Shown piece after piece: positions 1 through 4,780 of a stretch of DNA of 20,108 bases (position 1 is the stretch's first letter; each line of letters starts with the position of its first letter). This stretch comes from a virus. Below the pieces are notes generated by a model. The model worked only from the letters and a program-made list of their open reading frames with translations, ran no database searches and was not told the origin of the DNA. The translations under genes and the position numbers were made by a program. The stretch is from positions 1 through 20,108 of IMG/VR virus record IMGVR_UViG_3300027969_000505; one strand, 5' to 3'.

Positions 1-41
1 AATGAATTTTTTTCTGTTGCCATTAGCAAATTATAAGTAAT

Positions 42-95
42 AAAAAAAGCCATCTTAAATCCCAAGCATCCGACCTCTTGTTCATTAAAATGGCT
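42..95 (-). terminator. Intrinsic terminator of the leftward small-gene operon
   Basis: On the minus strand an 11-bp stem (arms at 85-95 and 48-58, AGCCATTTTAA with TTAAGATGGCT) is followed directly by seven T (42-48). One pair is a G-U that forms only in the minus transcript; on the plus strand it would be an A-C mismatch, which fixes the direction. The 26-nt apical part can fold further through CAAG/CTTG. It lies just beyond the stop of the DnaA-domain-IV-like gene and closes that operon. Confidence 0.7.
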
Positions 96-149
96 AATAA
101 TATCCTTGCGTTTATATTGTCGGATGAACGCATACAAAGATAACGAAAC

Positions 150-560
150 TTATTCTAATAAAGTTGCATTAGCATCAAAAGTTTTATATCTACCTTCTTT
201 GATCCATCGTTTAACTCTCTGGAGCTTATACAAATTAGTAGAATCCATAACGTCTGAAATTAAATCTCTTGGTTCAACATAATACTCCGTGTTTTTCAAG
301 AATACCTGATACTCACGAATAATAGTTGTGTACTCGTGTTTATTATACTTGTTCATATTCTTATGTGTTTCGATGTTATGTAAAACCGAAGCGTGATGTT
401 GATTAAAGTACGAACCTATTTCGCCAAGAGTTAACTGCTCTTTTCTTAGTCTGTGCATTAAGTAACATTTCTTGTAGATTATTTCTCTGTGTCTATTGCG
501 TTTGTTTAATCCATCTCGTTCTATCAGGTACGTTACCTTGTCCATTAAATTATCTTTCAT
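150..560 (-). CDS. Small DnaA domain IV-like DNA-binding protein
   Basis: 136 residues. Residues about 24-64 resemble the C-terminal DNA-binding domain (domain IV) of DnaA: a basic helix (RHREIIYKKCYLMHRLRK) followed by LTLGEIGSYF and HHASVLH. This matches the family pattern of an IG..F turn followed by a [HD]-H-x-[ST]-V-L-H recognition helix. No AAA+ ATPase domain is present, so it cannot be a full initiator; it could bind DnaA-box-like DNA as a regulator or a competitor. The remaining C-terminal half (70-136) is charged and unrecognised. It is the last gene of the leftward operon, 4 nt after its upstream neighbour and followed by a terminator. An alternative start is Met6. The fold assignment is by motif only; another HTH family is possible. 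Confidence 0.7.
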   Translation of the reverse strand: MKDNLMDKVTYLIERDGLNKRNRHREIIYKKCYLMHRLRKEQLTLGEIGSYFNQHHASVLHNIETHKNMNKYNKHEYTTIIREYQVFLKNTEYYVEPRDLISDVMDSTNLYKLQRVKRWIKEGRYKTFDANATLLE

Positions 561-564
561 AACT

Positions 565-717
565 TTAAAATTTAAATTCTTCTATGTAAAAAATACCCAT
601 ATTAAAACGTCCTGTTTCGATTAGATCCCTCTTCTTCCAATAGCACAAACTCTTAGAAGTAAAAATCCACTCCTGTACAGTTGCAAGTCCTACCTTGTAT
701 GTTAGTTTGTATTTCAT
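565..717 (-). CDS. Small hypothetical protein, 50 aa
   Basis: A 50-residue ORF starting MKYKLTYKVG and ending EEFKF, not recognised as a known family. It is basic and aromatic-rich, with a possible beta-hairpin start (YKLTYKVG...VQEWIF) and a central CYWKKRD. Its ATG overlaps the stop of the upstream membrane peptide by 4 nt (ATGA). Its stop lies 4 nt before the DnaA-like gene, so translational coupling in the operon is likely. That tight packing is the main reason to call it a gene. Confidence 0.6.
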   Translation of the reverse strand: MKYKLTYKVGLATVQEWIFTSKSLCYWKKRDLIETGRFNMGIFYIEEFKF

Positions 718-830
718 AACGTAAATAATTTAATGATTCCTAATACTAAGATTAATACTGCTGCGATTACTAAACTTACTGCGATTCCTAGCATTGAGGA
801 TTCGTAGTTTTCTTTTCTCTTGTAACTCAA
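714..830 (-). CDS. Single-pass membrane mini-protein (probable TTG start)
   Basis: 38 residues if started at TTG (830), which overlaps the upstream stop codon in a TTGA arrangement; 26 residues if started at the internal ATG (794). After a short polar, basic N-terminus (SYKRKENYESS) almost everything else is one hydrophobic helix (LGIAVSLVIAAVLILVLGIIKLF), so it should sit in the inner membrane. The stop overlaps the next ATG (ATGA). The overlap geometry on both sides favours the TTG start. Function unknown; small phage membrane proteins can act on the host envelope or exclude superinfection, but nothing here shows that. Confidence 0.55.
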   Translation of the reverse strand: MSYKRKENYESSMLGIAVSLVIAAVLILVLGIIKLFTL

Positions 831-1039
831 AATCCGTAAAAGTTTTCTAGTGTTTCTTCGTCTGCATACTCAAGGTAGACTTCTTCTCTAAAGTTTTCTT
901 CTATGTTTCCGATTCGTGTTTTAGTAGGTTTGACCTGACTATTTCTCACAATCATTTTTAACGTGTTGCGTAAATGCGTTTCAGACATTTGATCAACATC
1001 AATTAAATTTCCATTTTTCATTTTCCAGTAATACTTCAT
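827..1039 (-). CDS. Hypothetical phage protein, 70 aa
   Basis: 70 residues beginning MKYYWKMKNGNLIDVDQMSETHLRN. I know this kind of sequence as a recurring small protein of Bacteroidetes phages: an aromatic start, then a short 'NG.LIDV..M...HLRN' segment where a beta-hairpin leads into a helix. No function is known to me. The acidic C-terminus (YADEETLENF) is probably helical. Its ATG overlaps the upstream stop by 4 nt, and the next ORF starts inside its own stop codon. Confidence 0.75.
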   Translation of the reverse strand: MKYYWKMKNGNLIDVDQMSETHLRNTLKMIVRNSQVKPTKTRIGNIEENFREEVYLEYADEETLENFYGF

Positions 1040-1143
1040 AACTCTTCATTAAATTTAATTTCACATATTTTCCTGTAAAGTTCCTCATTGAAACTTCCTC
1101 TTATTGTTTCGTGCGATGACTTCGTTTTCCAGAACTTAATCAT
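1036..1143 (-). CDS. Small hypothetical protein, 35 aa
   Basis: A 35-residue ORF starting MIKFWKTKSS and ending FNEEL. It lies between the 113-aa gene (10-nt gap) and the 70-aa gene, whose ATG overlaps its stop by 4 nt (ATGA). It has no recognisable domain; it is probably a short charged helix with a basic first half. It is called because it fills the gap exactly with the same overlap as its neighbours. It could instead be only a coupling leader for the 70-aa gene. Confidence 0.5.
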   Translation of the reverse strand: MIKFWKTKSSHETIRGSFNEELYRKICEIKFNEEL

Positions 1144-1153
1144 TCTTTGTAGT

Positions 1154-1495
1154 TTAAATACCATAATAGCTCCAATCTTTTTCGTCAGTATCTAAATCAC
1201 GCATTTTCTCTAGTGATTCGTTGTATAGCCAAAGCGTTTGGTTTCTGAACTCTTTTACTTTGTCTTGTAGCCATTGCTTGTAATCGTCCGTGATTTCAAT
1301 GTTTCCTTTTTCGTCTGTAGTTTCGTGAAAAAACGTACCCGACAAAGGCGTAATAGTAAAGTCTGTGTAATGTCCTGTACAATCATCCGACCAATCAAAG
1401 TCGCAAAGAACTTCGTAACAATATTCTCCGTACACATATTCCAAGTGCATATTAAAAGCCGAAAGCGTGTAATCTGTTATTTCAAATTTGTTCAT
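1154..1495 (-). CDS. Acidic hypothetical protein, 113 aa
   Basis: 113 residues, strongly acidic, not recognised. The first two thirds look beta-rich with many aromatic residues and two Cys (CYEVLCDFDWSDDC gives three Cys in 14 residues). A Thr-rich strand (HYTDFTITPLSGTFF) follows, then a charged helix (YKQWLQDKVKEFRNQTLWLYNESLEKMRDL). It begins one base after the stop of the 65-aa membrane protein gene. Small acidic early phage proteins often bind host proteins or mimic DNA; that is only a possibility here. Confidence 0.75.
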   Translation of the reverse strand: MNKFEITDYTLSAFNMHLEYVYGEYCYEVLCDFDWSDDCTGHYTDFTITPLSGTFFHETTDEKGNIEITDDYKQWLQDKVKEFRNQTLWLYNESLEKMRDLDTDEKDWSYYGI

Positions 1496-1496
1496 C

Positions 1497-1694
1497 TTAT
1501 TTGTTTTTAGTAATTAGTTCTCCGTATTTTTCTAGTATTGGACTTTGAACGTGCGTAGGTAAGTCCTCAATGATTTTATCTTCTTTAATGTAGTTTGGTG
1601 CCGTAGATAAAAAGAACGTCATTACCGCCCAAAATGCTATAAACGGTAAAACCACGTTTAAAATGTCTTTTTGATTTTCGTTTAGTGTTTTCAT
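1497..1694 (-). CDS. Single-pass membrane protein, 65 aa
   Basis: 65 residues with one clear membrane helix at about residues 13-31 (LNVVLPFIAFWAVMTFFLS). It is preceded by a short polar N-terminus and followed by a roughly 34-residue soluble tail (NYIKEDKIIEDLPTHVQSP...). No lipobox is seen. The topology is uncertain. Its ATG overlaps the upstream stop by 4 nt and it is separated from the next gene by 1 nt. The family is unknown to me. Confidence 0.7.
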   Translation of the reverse strand: MKTLNENQKDILNVVLPFIAFWAVMTFFLSTAPNYIKEDKIIEDLPTHVQSPILEKYGELITKNK

Positions 1695-1858
1695 ATTCCT
1701 CTAAGTTTACATACTAATTTATTTACAGATGACCATCTTGCAACTGCAAAATCTGTAATAGTGTCGTGTAATCCTAGTTTGTCAATACACTCCATCATTT
1801 CTTTCCATAATTGCTTTTCCTCTACAATCATAATTTTAATCATTTCTTGTTTTTTCAT
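1691..1858 (-). CDS. First gene of the leftward operon, 55-aa hypothetical protein
   Basis: 55 residues from ATG at 1858 (MKKQEMIKIMIVEEKQLW) to TGA at 1691 (CKLRGI). It is probably all helical: a Met/Lys/Glu-rich first half and a second half with CIDKLGLHDTITDFAVARWSSVNK. No known domain is recognised. It is the first ORF about 28 nt downstream of the predicted transcription start, and its stop overlaps the next gene by 4 nt. There is no Shine-Dalgarno sequence, only an A/T-rich leader, which is normal in Bacteroidetes. Confidence 0.65.
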   Translation of the reverse strand: MKKQEMIKIMIVEEKQLWKEMMECIDKLGLHDTITDFAVARWSSVNKLVCKLRGI

Positions 1859-1885
1859 AGCTAATAAGTTTGTTATTTGAATTAT

Positions 1886-1894
1886 TTATACACA
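1886..1894 (+). promoter_or_regulatory. DnaA-box match TTATACACA
   Basis: An exact match to the bacterial DnaA-box consensus TTATNCACA. It overlaps the -7 element and the expected transcription start of the leftward promoter. About one such match per window could arise by chance in DNA this AT-rich, but its position in the control region of an operon encoding a DnaA-domain-IV-like protein makes it notable. A bound protein here would block the promoter. Confidence 0.4.
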
Positions 1895-1925
1895 AATATA
1901 AACATAAGGTTTCAATTATAAACAA
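1893..1925 (-). promoter_or_regulatory. Bacteroidetes-type promoter of the leftward operon
   Basis: On the minus strand TATATTTG (1900-1893) matches the -7 consensus TAnnTTTG exactly. A TTG (1925-1923) lies 22 nt upstream, within the 17-23 nt spacing usual for the -33 element of Bacteroidetes primary sigma factors. Transcription would start near 1886, about 28 nt before the first ATG at 1858. It is intergenic and correctly oriented. Confidence 0.7.
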
Positions 1926-1981
1926 TTTTTTTTATTTTTTTTACATTTATTTTTAAAATGCTAGGTTTTACTAGGAAATAT

Positions 1982-2088
1982 TTATACCCGATAAGGTACT
2001 AATGTATAGGAGAAACGCTTAATTATACCCGATTGGGTGCAAAAACATATAATGAAGGTGAAATTCACGTAATTATACCTAATTGGAT
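1982..2088. repeat. Three iteron- or operator-like 16-bp repeats
   Basis: TTATACCCGATAAGGT (1982-1997), TTATACCCGATTGGGT (2023-2038) and TTATACCTAATTGGAT (2073-2088) are same-orientation imperfect copies starting 41 and 50 bp apart. The right part of each is a partial dyad (ACCC-GATT-GGGT in the middle copy). Copies 2 and 3 also share the preceding AA. They lie upstream of the leftward promoter and suit binding by a dimeric repressor or activator, or by an initiator protein. Confidence 0.6.
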
Positions 2089-2096
2089 ATAAAATG

Positions 2097-2134
2097 TCAA
2101 GTTATTAGTCCCGTAAACTTGATAAATTAGGGAC
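2097..2134. repeat. Interleaved inverted repeats (pseudoknot-capable)
   Basis: TCAAGTT (2097-2103) is complementary to AACTTGA (2116-2122). GTCCC (2108-2112), inside the first loop, is complementary to GGGAC (2130-2134), outside it. The order A-B-A'-B' is that of an H-type pseudoknot with 7-bp and 5-bp stems and 4-, 3- and 7-nt linkers. It may act as RNA, or as two overlapping operators in DNA. Confidence 0.4.
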
Positions 2135-2139
2135 AAGAA

Positions 2140-2168
2140 TGTCGCAAATATCTGCTAAATATGCGACA
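2140..2168. repeat. Perfect 7-bp inverted repeat
   Basis: TGTCGCA (2140-2146) and TGCGACA (2162-2168) are perfect inverted copies around a 15-nt A/T-rich centre. The arms are GC-rich against an AT-rich background, and neither flank has a T-run, so it does not look like a terminator. A protein-binding site or a hairpin is more likely. Confidence 0.4.
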
Positions 2169-2203
2169 CAATTATTTACTAAAAGTGTTACACGTGCTAT
2201 TTA

Positions 2204-2250
2204 TTCAGGTTATAGCCTTACGAATGGGGGTTCGCTTTCAGGTTATAGCC
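2204..2250. repeat. Two 14-bp direct repeats TTCAGGTTATAGCC
   Basis: Identical copies lie at 2204-2217 and 2237-2250, 33 bp apart (about three helical turns). The second ends 2 bp before the T-run of the late terminator. Between them is a small hairpin (CGAA...TTCG) with a G-rich loop. The spacing suits cooperative binding on one DNA face. Confidence 0.6.
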
Positions 2251-2252
2251 AT

Positions 2253-2280
2253 AAAAAAAGGGATACCTTTCGATACCCCT
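2253..2280 (-). terminator. Intrinsic terminator of the late region
   Basis: In the minus transcript GGGGUAUC (2279-2272) pairs with GGUAUCCC (2267-2260) over 8 bp, including two G-U pairs. It has a GAAA tetraloop and is followed by seven U (2259-2253). On the plus strand the two wobble positions become mismatches, so it works leftward only. It lies about 36 nt beyond the metallophosphoesterase stop. Confidence 0.85.
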
Positions 2281-2315
2281 AATTTAAAACCAAATAACTA
2301 TGAGCTGCAAATATA

Positions 2316-3353
2316 TTAAAAAATATGAGTTAACCTAGCAACTTGTCCTGAATCTTTATGATGGATAAATCCTTCTACTGCTTTAGGAGAATGCTGATAC
2401 CCGTTGCGATGATGCCAAGAGTCTGTGCCTGAAGGACTTCTAAGAGATTCTACACATACAGACATTATATCTTTACTAGTCTTATGGTGAACGTGGTGAG
2501 TATAAACGTACCTGTGCTTAGACAAGCTCCATTCGTGAGGAAACTCCGTAGCCATCAACAAAGGTAAGTCTCCGTGTTTTGCTCCGTCTCCGTGAGTTGT
2601 TCCTATTAGATTTTTTCCATATAAGTACCCCTTGCGATGAGCAATAGAGCAATCAAAAGTAATATTATCACAACCTCTAAACCACGTTTGTATAACGTCT
2701 GCAAGAAAAAAGCCGTGTGTATAATCGTGATTGCTGGGATTGAAAGTAAAATGAACATCAGCCACAGATAACAAAGTTTCCAAGATATCAACATATAAAC
2801 GTTTTGCGATTAGAAAATTAGAATACCACATTCCATCCGTATCTTGAGGAGTTCCTGCTGTAGTTTGTCTTTTAGGAGTATCAATATGAAGTATATCGTT
2901 TCCTCCAATAAATAATATTTTGTCAATGTTAAACCCAGTACACTTGTCAAGGATTCCTTGAACTCCTTCTTTTACTCTTTTAACTGCGATTTGATTGTTG
3001 TAGTCTTCTCCTGTTTCAAATGCATCGCATAATTTACCAATGTGTATGTCAGCAGGATCAACAACTAGTAAATGTCCGTCTGTTGATGGGTTTCGAAAGA
3101 TGGTAGGATATTCAGGTTTAAAATCTCGGATGTCTTGTAAGACTTGTTCCTGTAATTCCTTGTAGTTTACTTCCTCAGCTTCCTTAAAGTTTGGATTCTT
3201 AAAGAATAATGAAGCGTTTTTAGACTTTAACCATCCGTGTTTTACATCTGAATCGTCTAAACCCATTCCATTGGATTCGATTTTTATTGCCCTATAAGAT
3301 TCTAAAATTTCAATCTCGTCTTCTTGTAATCTGAATCTCGTTTGTTTACTCAT
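2316..3353 (-). CDS. Calcineurin-like metallophosphoesterase
   Basis: 345 residues with the ordered metal-binding motifs of the calcineurin-like phosphoesterase superfamily: D102-x-H104 (DPADIHIGK), GGND (150-153), SNHD (207-210), THGDG (253-257) and a His cluster THHVHH (285-290). The GNHD motif reads SNHD, but its Asn and His are kept. It is probably a two-metal phosphodiesterase or nuclease on nucleic acid or a nucleotide; the substrate is not evident. Residues 1-95 are a charged helical N-terminal part. It is the last late gene, overlaps the spanin-like gene by 4 nt (ATGA) and is followed by a terminator. Similar proteins are common in Bacteroidetes phages. The position after the lysis genes is odd for a DNA-metabolism enzyme. 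Confidence 0.85.
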   Translation of the reverse strand: MSKQTRFRLQEDEIEILESYRAIKIESNGMGLDDSDVKHGWLKSKNASLFFKNPNFKEAEEVNYKELQEQVLQDIRDFKPEYPTIFRNPSTDGHLLVVDPADIHIGKLCDAFETGEDYNNQIAVKRVKEGVQGILDKCTGFNIDKILFIGGNDILHIDTPKRQTTAGTPQDTDGMWYSNFLIAKRLYVDILETLLSVADVHFTFNPSNHDYTHGFFLADVIQTWFRGCDNITFDCSIAHRKGYLYGKNLIGTTHGDGAKHGDLPLLMATEFPHEWSLSKHRYVYTHHVHHKTSKDIMSVCVESLRSPSGTDSWHHRNGYQHSPKAVEGFIHHKDSGQVARLTHIF

Positions 3354-3808
3354 CTGAATAGTTTAGTGAGAAGTTGTAACCTACTTCTAAAGGTTTCACT
3401 CAAGGTCAACCTAACAAGGAATCCTAAAACGAATGCAAGTATAACTAAAAACCAACGAGTTTTATACTTTGTTATAAATTTATTTTGGTATTTTACCTTT
3501 TGAGCTTCCGCTTTTATGTATTTTACTTTGTACTTATATTCAATACGTGTCTGAAATCTCGTTTGAGGTACATAAGAACGCTTGTAACGAACGATTGTAT
3601 CTTTCTGAACGATTACCTTCTCCCAATAAATTGAGTCCCTTAAAACGTAAGGAATTGAATCTATCGTAGAAATAGTAATTGTGTCGCTGGTATCACCGCA
3701 AGTATATCCTTTTTTGATTGCGCGTAGTACGTGATAATTAGCAGAACACGAACCTAAAATAATTAAGGTCGAAATGTAAAGCGATAATCGTTTAGCCTGT
3801 TTAACCAT
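3350..3808 (-). CDS. Probable unimolecular spanin (OM lipoprotein with C-terminal TM)
   Basis: 152 residues. The N-terminus is a lipoprotein signal: MVKQAKR, a hydrophobic stretch and lipobox I-L-G-S-C with the lipidated Cys at 21. A single membrane helix lies near the C-terminus (119-135, WFLVILAFVLGFLVRLT), followed by a basic tail. About 95 residues between them are strand-like with alternating basic and hydrophobic residues. This is the topology of u-spanins such as T1 gp11: one protein tethered to the outer membrane by lipid and to the inner membrane by a helix, which fuses the two membranes at the last step of lysis. Position supports it: it overlaps the endolysin gene by 46 nt and follows the holin. 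Length fits. There is no sequence-level match I can name, so the call rests on topology and context. Confidence 0.65.
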   Translation of the reverse strand: MVKQAKRLSLYISTLIILGSCSANYHVLRAIKKGYTCGDTSDTITISTIDSIPYVLRDSIYWEKVIVQKDTIVRYKRSYVPQTRFQTRIEYKYKVKYIKAEAQKVKYQNKFITKYKTRWFLVILAFVLGFLVRLTLSETFRSRLQLLTKLFR

Positions 3809-4326
3809 CCTGTTAAAAATTTAGCGTTTTTACCTACTCCGATTGCATAAAAGAATCTCTCTCTTTCAGCAGTTAATGCATCAAATAATTTCTTAGGTTC
3901 TATTGAGTTAGCTAGTAGTATTGTTTTTGTTCCTATGATTCCGTCTACTGTACAAAGTAAGCCACAATGATTGATTGCCACCTGTAGAGATTTAGATGCT
4001 TGTTTAACGCCTGATCCCCACGCCATACCAGTAACAAATATTGAAATGTTTTGTGAATTATAAGCATCACCTCTAACTGCATCCCAGTAGCCTTTTTTAA
4101 ATATCTTAAACCAATCCTCAGCATTCATTAAATAAAATCTTGCATCATTGTCAGTACCGAAAAACGAAACCCAAGCTTTGTAAGTTATTCCTACGTTTGT
4201 GTGATATCCCGTTTTTCCCTTGTAAGGAGTTGGACACGGATAGCTAGATGCTGAATCTGATTTTTCTCTGCTGAGAGTTCCCTCCCATTTCTTTGTGAAC
4301 TTAACGTATTTTTCTATTAATGTCAT
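3763..4326 (-). CDS. Endolysin, GH108-type lysozyme with peptidoglycan-binding domain
   Basis: 187 residues. The N-terminal half resembles glycoside hydrolase family 108 (N-acetylmuramidase type): a catalytic Glu candidate at E15 in KWEG, corresponding to the family's E-G-G motif with Thr in place of the second Gly, then HTNVGITY (42-49). The second half (about 104-180, WGSGVKQASKSLQVAINHCG...VDGIIGTKT) resembles the family's predicted peptidoglycan-binding domain. No signal peptide or SAR helix is visible, so it should be cytoplasmic and depend on the holin for release. The gene starts 28 nt after the holin stop and overlaps the spanin-like gene. Confidence 0.85.
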   Translation of the reverse strand: MTLIEKYVKFTKKWEGTLSREKSDSASSYPCPTPYKGKTGYHTNVGITYKAWVSFFGTDNDARFYLMNAEDWFKIFKKGYWDAVRGDAYNSQNISIFVTGMAWGSGVKQASKSLQVAINHCGLLCTVDGIIGTKTILLANSIEPKKLFDALTAERERFFYAIGVGKNAKFLTGWLNRLNDYRFTFRP

Positions 4327-4354
4327 ATTGTTTTATTTTAGAACAATAGAATTT

Positions 4355-4780
4355 CTATTTGAGGTCTTCTAAGGTTTCTTTACTACGTTTGGCAAACTTA
4401 ATAAACTTATCCCATACATTAACACCTGTAACACTAAAGTAACTTTCGTTGATAGATTTTATTTCCGTGTAAACGCAGAAGAAAGTAAACGCTTTTGTTA
4501 ACACTAAATCAATAGCAATGAAGTGAGCAAGAATATCAGCTATAACATACTTTTCTAACAGGAATACAAAAACGATTGCTCCACTATACAAAAGTGTTTT
4601 AGAAATCGTGTGAGATAGTCTGCGTGAGCGAATGGACTTCCATCCTCCTTTTTTAACTGAACGCCAGATACCAAAACACGTATCTAAAATAATAGATAAT
4701 ATTGCAATGATTACTAAAGGTTTAACAGGGGTAAGAATTGTAAGCACCGAAAAAACGAGGAGAGAAAGTTTAGTTTTCAT
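4355..4780 (-). CDS. Holin
   Basis: 141 residues, with hydrophobic segments at about 5-18, 20-38, 64-80 and 84-106, a basic cytoplasmic loop between them (RSVKKGGWKSIRSRRLSHTISK) and a charged C-terminal tail (KFAKRSKETLEDLK). The loop and the later ...TEIKSINESY segment are what I know from Bacteroidetes phage holins related to the Phage_holin_4 type. It makes the inner-membrane hole that releases the endolysin encoded just downstream. Its ATG overlaps the stop of a 31-aa ORF (ATGA). Confidence 0.8.
   Translation of the reverse strand: MKTKLSLLVFSVLTILTPVKPLVIIAILSIILDTCFGIWRSVKKGGWKSIRSRRLSHTISKTLLYSGAIVFVFLLEKYVIADILAHFIAIDLVLTKAFTFFCVYTEIKSINESYFSVTGVNVWDKFIKFAKRSKETLEDLK

Larger units (their letters stand above)
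1859..2315. other. Intergenic control region, possible replication origin
   Basis: This is the only long gap in the window and no ORF fits in it. From right to left it holds the late terminator, two 14-bp direct repeats, a 7-bp hairpin (arms 2140-2146 and 2162-2168), interleaved inverted repeats (2097-2134), three iteron-like repeats (1982-2088), a nearly pure A/T tract (about 1911-1958), an early promoter and an exact DnaA-box match. Iterons, an easily melted tract and a DnaA box together are what iteron origins look like. The same parts could instead be operators of an early/late switch. Function is inferred. Confidence 0.5.

Noticed and set aside
23-133. 36-codon minus-strand ORF ending in a hydrophobic stretch
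   Set aside because: It runs through the terminator hairpin and T-run; the Leu/Phe/Ile end comes from the T-rich terminator. Kept only as a possible small-RNA region.
1274-1510. 78-codon plus-strand ORF
   Set aside because: Antisense to the 113-aa gene, which fits the operon spacing; the plus frame shows no protein-like composition and no start context.
2716-2724. Second exact DnaA-box match (TGTGTATAA)
   Set aside because: Inside the phosphoesterase gene, where it is explained by the codons for Tyr-Thr-His; one or two chance matches are expected in 20 kb of AT-rich DNA.
2606-2794. 62-codon minus-strand hydrophobic ORF
   Set aside because: Lies entirely inside the metallophosphoesterase gene in another frame; hydrophobicity is a frame effect.
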